8,247 nucleotides of DNA from Acidobacteriaceae bacterium. Lineage in GTDB: Bacteria > Acidobacteriota > Terriglobia > Terriglobales > Acidobacteriaceae. How positions within the stretch are numbered: position 1 is the first letter of the stretch; the number at the start of each line of letters is the position of its first letter. Below are positions 1 to 6,555 of this stretch, piece by piece. Made by a program: the position numbers and the translations under genes. The notes under the pieces are model-generated. The model worked only from the letters and a program-made list of their open reading frames with translations. It did not search any database and was not told the DNA's origin. The stretch spans positions 1 through 8,247 of the forward strand of contig DAHXOQ010000120.1 of NCBI GenBank assembly GCA_027364815.1, in the 5' to 3' direction.

Positions 1-698
1 AAGTGGGCGAAACTTTTTTCGAATTGGGAAAAGATTTCCGGCGAGAAACCCATCATGTTCATGGAGACATACTCGTCGCCGGTGAGAGGGATGGTGGTGC
101 CGTCGGGTTCCTGAATAAGAGCATGGTCGCCTTCGCGAATGATTTTGAGGCGCTCGACGATTTCTGCGAGGTAGCCTTTGGCGTTGACGGCACAGACGCC
201 ACGCGAGACGGAGCCGTAGTCGGAGAGAGTTTTGCGCAGGACAAAACCGACGAGTACAGGATCGGTGGTGCCGGATTGCCAGTGAGCTGCGAGCGCGCGA
301 TAGGAATCGGCACCGTAGAAATCGTCCGCGTTGATGACGGCGAAGGGCGTGTGAATGAGACCGGCGGCGGAGAGTACGGCGTGGGTTGTGCCCCAGGGTT
401 TGGTGCGGCCTTCGGGCGGGGTGAAGGCGCCGGGAAGATTGTTGAGATCCTGGAAGGCGTACTCGACGCCGATGCGATGGGCGAAGCGTGCGGCGATGTG
501 AGAGCGGAAATCGGATTCCATCTCGCGGCGAATAATGAAGACAACTTTGTTGAATCCGGCACGGAGCGCGTCGTAGACGGAGTAGTCGAGGAGGGTTTCG
601 CCGGAGGGGCCCATGGGGTCCATCTGTTTGAGGCCACCGTAGCGGTTGCCCATTCCTGCGGCCATGACTAATAGGGTTGGAGCTGTGGAGTTGGACAT
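1..698 (-). CDS. Sugar-phosphate nucleotidyltransferase, N-terminal 232 residues (3' end outside window)
   Basis: Translation from ATG at 698 runs open to the left edge, so the C-terminus is missing. The protein starts MSNSTAPTLLVMAAGMGNRY. Residues 10-24 carry the glycine-rich nucleotide-binding signature of the NTP_transferase (GT-A-like) family (LVMAAGMGNRYGGLK), followed by DPMGPSGE (27-34). KPWGTTHAVL lies at 100-109, and VINADDFYG (121-129) supplies the Asp pair expected to bind metal and sugar-nucleotide. Such enzymes join a sugar 1-phosphate and an NTP into an NDP-sugar and pyrophosphate in the cytosol; the sugar cannot be read from the sequence. This subgroup is, as I recall it, about 300 aa, so roughly a quarter is missing. 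A GTG twelve bases upstream (710) is in frame. ATG is preferred because AAAGAG lies about 11 nt before it, while it would overlap too closely with the GTG. It follows the glycoside hydrolase gene by 73 bp on the same strand and may be cotranscribed. Family assignment is firm, substrate unknown. Confidence 0.88.
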   Translation of the reverse strand, partial: MSNSTAPTLLVMAAGMGNRYGGLKQMDPMGPSGETLLDYSVYDALRAGFNKVVFIIRREMESDFRSHIAARFAHRIGVEYAFQDLNNLPGAFTPPEGRTKPWGTTHAVLSAAGLIHTPFAVINADDFYGADSYRALAAHWQSGTTDPVLVGFVLRKTLSDYGSVSRGVCAVNAKGYLAEIVERLKIIREGDHALIQEPDGTTIPLTGDEYVSMNMMGFSPEIFSQFEKSFAH

Positions 699-771
699 TG
701 GTTGAATCACTCTTTCGGCACGGGGCCGGAATTTGGCACTACATGATGATACCCAGCCAGAGGGACTGGAG

Positions 772-2793
772 TCACTGGGTTGGAGTCAGGTCGAGAGTGA
801 GGACTTGAAAGGGTTGTAGATTGAAGGTGTGGGTTTCGTTTGCATCGATTTGAAGTGATGAGTTGGCGGCATCGATTTTCCAGGGTGAATGAGCAGTGAA
901 ATGTTTAGTTGAGTCGTCGGGTAATTCGAGTGCATCGCGGAGGCGGAGTTGAAAATTTCTCGGTTGGTCACTGGGATTGCGGAGGACGAGGATTCCTTTT
1001 CGCGGTGACCATGAAGCCCAGCCGTAGACTTCGAGCCATGCGGGATTGCCGCCGATCCAGTGTGTGTCTTTGAGCACGTCAGCATTGGCGCGCGACCAAT
1101 TAGCGGCTTCGGCGAGGTCATCCCAATTTTGGTCAGTGAGGAGACTGGGGGTGATGTACATCTCCTGGAGTTGGGTTCCGGTGCCGAAGTAGGAGCGGAT
1201 TTCGTTGCGGAAATCGTTGGTGGGATCTTTGCTGAGTTCGCGATGATGCTGGGCGAAGATGAGGCCGTGGAGCATGAGCGAATTGAGAGGATAGAGCGGA
1301 CCGCCCTGAACGACGCGCTGATAGGTGTCGGCGTCGCGATAGGTGATCCAGCGCTCGCGATATGGGCCGACGCCGGCGATTGCGTCGTCGTCGCCGTCGC
1401 GCCAGATGGAGTCGGCGTAGAGACGCCAGAAAGGCGAGGGCCAGGTGCCGGTGGTGAGATTGACGAAGAGGTTGGGACGCGCGGTGCGGAGTTCTCCGAT
1501 GAGATGGATGGCGGCTGCGAAGTCGCTGTCGAATTGACTGCCTTTGAAGACCGAGTCGACGTTGCCGGTACCATCGAATTTGAATTGATTGATGCCGTAG
1601 TTCTTCATCATTCCAAGCGCGACGTCGCGAAAAGCCGCGTAATACTTGGGGCCTGAGAGCGCGTAGCCGTTGGCGATGATCTCGTAACCAGATGCGCGAC
1701 CAAAAGCGATGCGTTCATCTTTTGGTTTGGAGTAGCCACCCCAGGGGGACATCCAGACGCCGGGGTCAGCTGCGTATTTTTCAGTGGCGATTTTGACATT
1801 TTTGAAGCCTTCGGGGAAATCTTTATTGAAGCCCCAGAGGGAGTTGTGATTGTCCCAGCCATCGTCGAAGAGGAAGGAATCGAGTTTGACGTGGCGCTTC
1901 TCTACGAGCTCATGGCCGAATTTATTGATGCGGTCGAGTGCGTCTTTTTCGCCGTAAGGCGTGAAGTAGCCGAGGTCGTACCAGGAGTTGTAATGAAGAA
2001 AAGTGCGGTATGGATGGGCGCGTTCATTTTCAAGATAGGCGAGAAAGCTGCGACGTAATTGGTTGAGCGGAGCGTAACCGATGACGGCGGAATAAGTGAC
2101 TTGCCGGCCTCGGTGAAGCGGGAGGTCGCGCTCGATCCATGCGGTGACGCGATCGTTTCGGACTTTGCTCTCCGAGAGTGGGTCTTCAAAACCGAGGAAC
2201 CAATTGGATGACTTACCGCCGACAATGGGCGAACCTTGTACATTGCCCACGACATTTGCATTGGGGAGCTGGAGATCAATGAGTTTGACTTGCTGAATGG
2301 GGAGATCTTTTTCAATTGCATTGATGGTGAGGGATTGGCGGGCGTAGGCGGTTCCATCGAGGAGGATGAGTGACCATGTGGCGTGCAGTTGGCCGTCGGT
2401 GCTGACGAGAGGAAAGTCCACGGCGGCGCCATGGGTACGATCGGCGAGGCGTGAGGCGGCAGGATTCGGTTGCAACTCACGTGTGACAACTTCGCCCTTG
2501 ACGCGCAAGTTGGTTGCGTCAAAGATGGCGCCATCTTTCATCAAAATTGCAAATGGCGATTCGAAATCCATGCTGGAATGCTCGTTAGCGTCGCGAACCT
2601 GCATCAGTCCCAGATGCCCATCCTGCAGAAGCACGCTCACTGCAACGGAGTTGTTGTTCAGGTGATATGTGTTACCAATAAGCTTGACCATGGCCGGAGA
2701 AGTGACGTTGGGCTGTTTCACCTGCGCGATTGCAAGTTGCGTTGTTGCAAAAAGCATAGAGATGATGGCGCAGATTGCCTTGAGATTCTTCAT
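772..2793 (-). CDS. Secreted clan GH-D glycoside hydrolase (GH36/alpha-galactosidase-like), 673 aa
   Basis: Residues 1-23 form a signal peptide (Lys-containing start, hydrophobic core, cleavage likely after AIA at 23), so the enzyme is exported. Residues of about 24-255 look like the N-terminal beta-sandwich seen before the barrel in GH36-type enzymes. A TIM barrel of about 260-520 follows, with NSWYDLGYF (269-277), FLFDDGWD (307-314), FPEGFKN (326-332) and WMSPWGG (347-353). FKFDGTG (404-410) makes Asp407 the expected nucleophile at strand beta-4. The acid/base is probably one of the Asp in WRDGDDD (464-470). The tail (about 570-673) is a beta domain with YGWASWSP (590-597). Clan GH-D members are retaining alpha-glycosidases, typically alpha-galactosidases, but the exact substrate is not established here. 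I recall relatives labelled 'enterotoxin' in databases; nothing here suggests a toxin. The start ATG has only a weak AAAGAAAG ahead of it. Divergent to galM; the nucleotidyltransferase follows downstream. Confidence 0.85.
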   Translation of the reverse strand: MKNLKAICAIISMLFATTQLAIAQVKQPNVTSPAMVKLIGNTYHLNNNSVAVSVLLQDGHLGLMQVRDANEHSSMDFESPFAILMKDGAIFDATNLRVKGEVVTRELQPNPAASRLADRTHGAAVDFPLVSTDGQLHATWSLILLDGTAYARQSLTINAIEKDLPIQQVKLIDLQLPNANVVGNVQGSPIVGGKSSNWFLGFEDPLSESKVRNDRVTAWIERDLPLHRGRQVTYSAVIGYAPLNQLRRSFLAYLENERAHPYRTFLHYNSWYDLGYFTPYGEKDALDRINKFGHELVEKRHVKLDSFLFDDGWDNHNSLWGFNKDFPEGFKNVKIATEKYAADPGVWMSPWGGYSKPKDERIAFGRASGYEIIANGYALSGPKYYAAFRDVALGMMKNYGINQFKFDGTGNVDSVFKGSQFDSDFAAAIHLIGELRTARPNLFVNLTTGTWPSPFWRLYADSIWRDGDDDAIAGVGPYRERWITYRDADTYQRVVQGGPLYPLNSLMLHGLIFAQHHRELSKDPTNDFRNEIRSYFGTGTQLQEMYITPSLLTDQNWDDLAEAANWSRANADVLKDTHWIGGNPAWLEVYGWASWSPRKGILVLRNPSDQPRNFQLRLRDALELPDDSTKHFTAHSPWKIDAANSSLQIDANETHTFNLQPFQVLTLDLTPTQ

Positions 2794-2864
2794 GAGTTGT
2801 ACTTTCTTTGAGCTCTTTCAAGATATTTCACTCGAATAGCAGGAGTCCAACTTTAAAAATAGGA

Positions 2865-2998
2865 GAAGCTGGCACCTATTATTGCGGGGCCGAATCCCCG
2901 GCCTACCGCACGAAAGGCAACGGCAACAACAACGGCAGATCCTTCGACTGCACTTCGCTAAGCTTCGCTTCTCTCCGTATGACAGATTATGGGAGGAG
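2865..2998. repeat. Interspersed-repeat-like intergenic element with short internal repeats
   Basis: The segment combines a GC-rich inverted repeat (GGGG CCGAAT CCCC near 2886-2899, embedded in GGCC...GGCC), a short GGCAAC-type run (GGCAACGGCAACAACAACGGC, about 2927-2947 at low resolution), two exact copies of CTTCGCT (2953-2959 and 2963-2969), and a closing TATGACAGATTATGGGAGG-type stretch. This layout, with an 'agatccttcgactgc...cttcgct...atgacag' core, resembles short repeats I have seen scattered between genes in acidobacterial genomes. Only one copy is in the window, so copy number cannot be shown here. It does not code for a recognisable protein. Borders are approximate. Confidence 0.5.
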
Positions 2999-3055
2999 CG
3001 TTCAATTACCGAGGATGAGGAGATGAATGGTCACGATCAAAAGCAGCGAGTCAGC

Positions 3056-3070
3056 TTGCGCTACGCGCAA
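3056..3070. promoter_or_regulatory. Perfect 6-bp inverted repeat, possible operator
   Basis: TTGCGC TAC GCGCAA is a perfect 6-bp inverted repeat with a 3-nt centre, 110 bp before the galM start and 262 bp before the hydrolase start. Its size and place would suit a dimeric repressor or activator acting on this divergent pair. A 15-bp palindrome of this kind can also occur by chance, no regulator gene is next to it, and no second copy was seen in the region. Confidence 0.25.
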
Positions 3071-3099
3071 ATAGCGGGTGATGGGGAAGGAGGCGAGAA

Positions 3100-3156
3100 A
3101 TGCTCAACAATGAGAGAGGAAATGCGCACTTGCGCCGACCTACCTCAAGCCCATAG
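3100..3156 (+). CDS. Putative 18-codon leader ORF upstream of galM
   Basis: ATG at 3100 opens an 18-codon frame (MLNNERGNAHLRRPTSSP) ending at TAG 3154-3156. AAGGAGG (3087-3093), a near-ideal Shine-Dalgarno sequence, sits 6 nt before the ATG, which is better than the site of several full genes here. The frame is the same as galM, whose start is 24 nt beyond the stop. It could be a translated leader that influences galM translation, or a chance match. The peptide has no signal sequence, no membrane segment and no run of a single amino acid that would point to classical attenuation. Confidence 0.3.
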   Translation: MLNNERGNAHLRRPTSSP

Positions 3157-3168
3157 GCTGTTAACGCG

Positions 3169-3174
3169 AAGGAG
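3169..3174 (+). promoter_or_regulatory. Ribosome binding site of galM
   Basis: AAGGAG lies 3, 6 and 9 nt before three consecutive in-frame candidate starts: GTG 3178, ATG 3181 and ATG 3184. The spacing disfavours the GTG and fits ATG 3181 or 3184; 3181 is used here. Confidence 0.75.
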
Positions 3175-3180
3175 TCTGTG

Positions 3181-4371
3181 ATGATGCGCGTTCCGAATGT
3201 TATTCAATCAATCCTGTGGCAGAGAAGTTTGATGCTCGCACTGCCCCTTTGCCTGTTTTTATCTGGCACGAATTTATCTGCGGCACGTGGCGCACAGAAA
3301 GATCATCCGGCAGATTCTCAAAAGGGGGCTCAAGTGGAAAGTTCGCAATTCGGATTATTAAATGATGGCAGCAAGGTTGATGCATACACGATTCACAATG
3401 CTCACGGCGCCAAAGCAAAGATCATTAGTTACGGCGCAACACTAACGGAGCTTTGGATTCCCGACAAGAGTGGAAAGCTCGACGATGTTGTGCTGGGCTA
3501 TACGGATTTGAAGGGGTACGAGTCGAACAATCGGACATGGTTTGGGGCAACGGTGGGTCGCGTTGCAAATAGAATCGGCGGCGGCATAATTACTGTCGAT
3601 GGAAAAGAGTATTCGCTGGAGAAGAATGATGGCGGGAACACGCTGCACAGCGGATCCGTTGGGTTGAGTCATGTGGTTTGGAGCGCTCAGCCTGTGCACG
3701 AGCATGGCGTGAGCGGGGTGCGATTCAGTTACACGAGCAAAGATGGCGAGGGCGGATTTCCGGGTACGCTGAAAGTGGAGGTAACCTACTGGCTCACAGA
3801 CGCGAACGAGTTGAAGCTTGATTACTCCGCCAGAACCGACAAGACTACGCCTGTGAACCTGACCAATCACAGTTACTTCAACCTGGATGGGTGTGCGAAT
3901 GTTCTTGATTACAGGGTCACGCTTTATGCGAGCCACTACACGCCGGTTGACGCTAATTTGATTCCGACTGGAGAGATTGTGCCGGTGACGCAGTCGCCTC
4001 TTGATTTTACGCAGGCGAGGGTGATCGGTGAGCGCATTAGCGAGCTGACGTTGACCCACGGGTATGATCACAATTTTGTCGCCGATAATTCATCGAGCAA
4101 GCTCAAGCATATTGCGCACGTGGTGGCTCCGAAGAACGGGCGCACGATGGATGTGTGGACGACTGAACCTGCCGTGCAACTTTATACCGGAAACTTTCTG
4201 GATGGCACAATCACCGGCAAACGCGGTGTGGTCTACGGGAAGAATTCCGCGTTGTGCCTGGAGACGCAACACTTTCCCGATGCAGTGCATCACGCGAATT
4301 TCCCATCGATTCTGCTGCATCCCGGCGAGCACTTCAGAAGCGAGACGATTTACAAATTTTCATTTCAGTAG
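3181..4371 (+). CDS. galM: Aldose 1-epimerase (galactose mutarotase), exported, 396 aa
   Basis: The enzyme interconverts alpha and beta anomers of aldoses such as galactose and glucose. The first 35 or so residues form a signal peptide (Arg, then hydrophobic SLMLALPLCLFLSGT; possible cleavage after SAA), so this copy acts in the periplasm or outside the cell, unlike the cytosolic Leloir-pathway GalM. The mutarotase fold follows with GATVGRVANRIGG (122-134), NTLHSG (153-158), NLTNHSYFNL (226-235; His230 is the expected catalytic acid), GYDHNF (294-299) and CLETQHFPDA (359-368; Glu361 the expected catalytic base). All hallmark residues are present and the length fits the exported form. It is divergent from a secreted alpha-galactosidase-like hydrolase, which would release alpha-anomeric sugar, so a shared role is plausible. 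scoA begins 11 bp after its stop, suggesting cotranscription. Confidence 0.95.
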   Translation: MMRVPNVIQSILWQRSLMLALPLCLFLSGTNLSAARGAQKDHPADSQKGAQVESSQFGLLNDGSKVDAYTIHNAHGAKAKIISYGATLTELWIPDKSGKLDDVVLGYTDLKGYESNNRTWFGATVGRVANRIGGGIITVDGKEYSLEKNDGGNTLHSGSVGLSHVVWSAQPVHEHGVSGVRFSYTSKDGEGGFPGTLKVEVTYWLTDANELKLDYSARTDKTTPVNLTNHSYFNLDGCANVLDYRVTLYASHYTPVDANLIPTGEIVPVTQSPLDFTQARVIGERISELTLTHGYDHNFVADNSSSKLKHIAHVVAPKNGRTMDVWTTEPAVQLYTGNFLDGTITGKRGVVYGKNSALCLETQHFPDAVHHANFPSILLHPGEHFRSETIYKFSFQ

Positions 4372-4382
4372 ACGGCACAACC

Positions 4383-5123
4383 ATGAATAATGCTATGCAA
4401 ACAAGCGCACACGCTTCCACGACGTTGAACAAACTCTGGCGCGATCCAAAAACCGTGCTCAACGACCTGGTTAAGGACGGAATGGTGCTGGCGGTTGGAG
4501 GATTCGGTCTGTGCGGAATTCCTGAAGCGCTGATCGCCGCACTGCGCGAAACGGGGGTGCGGGAGCTGACAATCGCCAGCAATAATGCGGGCGTGGACGA
4601 GTGGGGACTTGGACAACTGCTGAAAACCAGGCAGATTAAAAAAATGATCTCGAGCTATGTGGGCGAGAATGTGGAGTTCGAACGGCAATATCTTGAAGGC
4701 GAAATTGAGGTTGAGTTTTGCCCGCAGGGAACGCTGGCTGAACGAATGCGCGCAGGAGGCGCGGGTATTCCGGGCGTCTATACGCGCACAGGTATCGGGA
4801 CGATTGTGGCTGAAGGAAAAGAGCACAAGGATTTCGACGGCGTGACGTACATTCTTGAGCGTGGCATTCAATCTGACCTTTCTCTGGTGAAGGCCTGGAA
4901 GGCGGATGTGTGCGGAAATCTTGTTTATCGGCGCACGGCTCGAAATTTCAATCCAAATGCCGCGACATGTGGACGCGTTACGGTTGCGGAAGCGGAGATT
5001 ATTGTCGAGGCGGGCGAGCTGGATCCGGATCAGATTCACACGCCCGGAATTTATGTTCATCGATTAATTCACAATCCGAATCCTGAGAAGCGTGTTGAAC
5101 GAAAAACGATAAGGAAGGTTTAG
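4383..5123 (+). CDS. scoA: Succinyl-CoA:3-ketoacid CoA-transferase subunit A, 246 aa
   Basis: Class I CoA-transferase alpha subunit; with ScoB it moves CoA from succinyl-CoA to acetoacetate, giving acetoacetyl-CoA and succinate in the cytosol. Family hallmarks are GGFGLCGIPE (39-48, oxyanion and CoA-binding loop), SNNAGVDEWGLG (66-77), SSYVGEN (90-96), EFCPQGTLAERMRAGGAGIP (111-130), and the C-terminal IVEAGELDPDQIHTPGIYV region (207-225). The open frame extends back into galM, but ATG 4383 gives an N-terminus of normal family length, 11 bp after the galM stop. No clear Shine-Dalgarno precedes it, so its translation may depend on ribosomes leaving galM; ATG 4395 is an alternative start. scoB follows after 2 bp. 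Next to the HMG-CoA lyase operon, it would consume the acetoacetate that lyase releases. Confidence 0.93.
   Translation: MNNAMQTSAHASTTLNKLWRDPKTVLNDLVKDGMVLAVGGFGLCGIPEALIAALRETGVRELTIASNNAGVDEWGLGQLLKTRQIKKMISSYVGENVEFERQYLEGEIEVEFCPQGTLAERMRAGGAGIPGVYTRTGIGTIVAEGKEHKDFDGVTYILERGIQSDLSLVKAWKADVCGNLVYRRTARNFNPNAATCGRVTVAEAEIIVEAGELDPDQIHTPGIYVHRLIHNPNPEKRVERKTIRKV
5111..5118 (+). promoter_or_regulatory. Ribosome binding site of scoB inside the end of scoA
   Basis: AAGGAAGG lies 7 nt before ATG 5126 and within the last codons of scoA. This fits coupled translation of the two subunits. Confidence 0.7.
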
Positions 5124-5125
5124 CG

Positions 5126-5755
5126 ATGCCCTGGACACGCGATCAGATGGCTGCGCGCGCTGCGCTCGAATTCAAGGATGGGTACTACGCCAACCTGGGG
5201 ATCGGTATTCCGACGCTGGTGGCGAATTACATTCCGCAGGGGATAACGGTAACGCTGCAATCGGAAAATGGATTGCTGGGGACGGGGCCGTTTCCGCTGG
5301 AGTCAGAGATTGATGCGGATTTGATCAACGCGGGAAAAGAGACGGTGACGATGGTTCGCGGCGCGTCAACATTCTCGAGCGCGGAATCTTTTGCGATGAT
5401 CCGCGGGGGACACATTGACCTGGCGATTTTGGGCGCGATGCAAGTTTCAGAGCAAGGAGATTTGGCGAACTGGATGATTCCGGGTAAGCGCGTGAAGGGG
5501 ATGGGCGGCGCGATGGATTTGGTTTCTGGTGTTCGCCGCGTGATTGCGCTGATGGAACACAATGCGCAGGATGGCAGCGCGAAGTTGCTGCGACAATGCA
5601 CGCTGCCGCTGACGGGGAAGGCTGTGGTGCATCGCGTGATTACCGAGCTATGCGTGATCGATGTGACGCCGGCTGGATTCAAGTTGGTTGAAGTTGCTGA
5701 GGGTGTGACGCGCGAGCAGGTGATTGAACGCACGGATGCAAAGGTGAGTTTTTAA
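5126..5755 (+). CDS. scoB: Succinyl-CoA:3-ketoacid CoA-transferase subunit B, 209 aa
   Basis: Beta subunit of the ScoAB enzyme. It carries the catalytic glutamate that forms the glutamyl-CoA thioester: Glu47 in the SENG motif (46-49). Other family hallmarks are NLGIGIPTLV (23-32), VRGASTFSSAESFAMIRGGH (78-97) with IDLAILGAMQV (97-107), DLANWMIPG (112-120) and KGMGGAMDLV (124-133). The length is close to the usual 210-220 aa. The start ATG lies 2 bp after the scoA stop with a good ribosome binding site. Its stop is only 11 bp from the stop of the oppositely directed hydratase gene, leaving no space for a separate terminator between them. It most likely works in using the acetoacetate from leucine breakdown, or in ketone body/polyhydroxybutyrate turnover. 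Confidence 0.94.
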   Translation: MPWTRDQMAARAALEFKDGYYANLGIGIPTLVANYIPQGITVTLQSENGLLGTGPFPLESEIDADLINAGKETVTMVRGASTFSSAESFAMIRGGHIDLAILGAMQVSEQGDLANWMIPGKRVKGMGGAMDLVSGVRRVIALMEHNAQDGSAKLLRQCTLPLTGKAVVHRVITELCVIDVTPAGFKLVEVAEGVTREQVIERTDAKVSF

Positions 5756-5766
5756 TTCTAGAGAAA

Positions 5767-6543
5767 TTATTTCCAATCAGGTTTGCGCTTTTCCAGAAAT
5801 GCGGTAACGCCTTCGCTGAAGTCAGCGTGTTCGCGGGCTTTGGAGTTTGCTGCTATTGCTGCGGCAATCGCAGCATCCAGCTTGTCACGATTTTGATCGG
5901 CCAATAATTTTTTTGTTGCTCGCAAGGAAGCAGGGCTGTTGGCGCGCAGAGTTTTGAGCAGCTCTGCAACGCGGGATTCCAGATTTTCAGCGGAGACAAT
6001 TTCATTGACCATTCCAAGACACCCGGCTTCGGTTGCATCGAAGAAACGTCCGGTGAGAAGCAGGTCGCGGCTGCGCTTGTCGCCAATTTGAAGCGCGAGG
6101 AAGACAGAGACGAGCGCGGGAATGAAACCGATGCGCACCTCGGTGAATCCGAACTTTGACTGCGGTGTGGCGAAGGTGAAATCGCAGATCATGGCGAGGC
6201 CTGTGCCTCCGGCGATCGCTGGGCCGTTGACGGCGGCGATGGTGGGCAGTGGGAGTTCGTAGAGAGTGCGGAAGAGTTTAGCGATTCTTTCAGCGTCGGC
6301 GCGATGCTCGGCCGGGCTTTGCAATTGCAAACTCTGAAGCACAGAGAGATCGAGTCCGGCGCAGAATGCATCGCCTGCACCGCGAAGGACAAGTGCGCGC
6401 GCGTCACTCTTCGCGGCTGCTTCAAAGGCGCTGATCAACTCCAGCTGCATTCCGGGAGTCATCGCGTTGCGGCGCTCGGGGCGGTTCAAAGTAATTTTGC
6501 AAACGCGATCAACTTCTTCGACCAGAATTGTTGAGTAACTCAA
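5767..6543 (-). CDS. liuC: Enoyl-CoA hydratase/isomerase family, methylglutaconyl-CoA hydratase-like, 258 aa
   Basis: Crotonase-fold enzyme. Between an HMG-CoA lyase and the CoA-transferase its likely reaction is hydration of 3-methylglutaconyl-CoA to HMG-CoA. Motifs: ITLNRPERRNAM (17-28), FCAGLDLS (60-67, CoA-binding loop), AVNGPAIAGGTGLAMICD (104-121) and FGFTEVRIGFIPALVS (131-146). Glu135 matches the second catalytic Glu of classical enoyl-CoA hydratases (rat Glu164), while the first (Glu144) is replaced by Gly115. This pattern, with the 'FxxTEVRxGxIPAxxS' block, is what I know from LiuC-type enzymes, so it supports the assignment rather than suggesting loss of function. The start is TTG at 6543: GGGAGGG sits 5 nt upstream, no ATG or GTG is near in frame, and the N-terminus then has family length. 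Third gene of the operon after the lyase (54-bp gap). Confidence 0.85.
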   Translation of the reverse strand: MSYSTILVEEVDRVCKITLNRPERRNAMTPGMQLELISAFEAAAKSDARALVLRGAGDAFCAGLDLSVLQSLQLQSPAEHRADAERIAKLFRTLYELPLPTIAAVNGPAIAGGTGLAMICDFTFATPQSKFGFTEVRIGFIPALVSVFLALQIGDKRSRDLLLTGRFFDATEAGCLGMVNEIVSAENLESRVAELLKTLRANSPASLRATKKLLADQNRDKLDAAIAAAIAANSKAREHADFSEGVTAFLEKRKPDWK

Positions 6544-6548
6544 ATGTT

Positions 6549-6555
6549 CCCTCCC
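6549..6555 (-). promoter_or_regulatory. Strong ribosome binding site fixing the TTG start of the hydratase
   Basis: Read on the minus strand, GGGAGGG lies 5 nt before TTG 6543. It partly overlaps a small inverted repeat (CCGCA TT TGCGG, 6554-6565) that could pair with the first bases of the site. Confidence 0.75.

Larger units (their letters stand above)
2794..3177. other. Divergent intergenic region between glycoside hydrolase and galM
   Basis: These 384 bases separate two outward-facing genes and must hold the promoters of both. Read on the minus strand, TTGGAC (2845-2850) lies upstream of the hydrolase start with TATCTT-like sequence 19 nt later, which is a poor promoter match and only a guess. 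The middle holds a repeat-like segment (about 2865-2998). The galM-proximal part holds a perfect inverted repeat (3056-3070) and an 18-codon mini-ORF (3100-3156). No convincing longer gene was seen: open frames of 72 and 99 codons run through the repeat segment and resemble no family I know. No tRNA or riboswitch was recognised. Confidence 0.7.

Noticed and set aside
3..671. Long open frame on the plus strand (222 codons) opposite the nucleotidyltransferase
   Set aside because: The minus strand encodes a clear nucleotidyltransferase with family motifs; the plus frame resembles nothing known and arises from the codon bias of the antisense gene.
751..780. Possible hairpin (ACCCAG...CTGGGT with inner CCAG/CTGG) at the end of the glycoside hydrolase gene
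   Set aside because: The stem is interrupted by a 5-nt bulge and no T-run follows on the minus strand, so I do not call it a terminator.
772..2793. Reading the hydrolase as an enterotoxin, as I recall some databases naming its relatives
   Set aside because: The sequence shows a clan GH-D barrel with catalytic Asp motifs and a signal peptide; no toxin domain is visible.
2808..3181. Two open frames of 72 and 99 codons in the divergent intergenic region
   Set aside because: They run through the repeat-like segment, overlap each other in different frames and match no protein family I recognise; one runs into the galM start.
4254..4382. Upstream extension of scoA into galM (43 extra codons)
   Set aside because: The extension is in the shadow of conserved galM sequence (CLETQHFPDA) and gives a protein longer than the family; ATG 4383 fits the family N-terminus.
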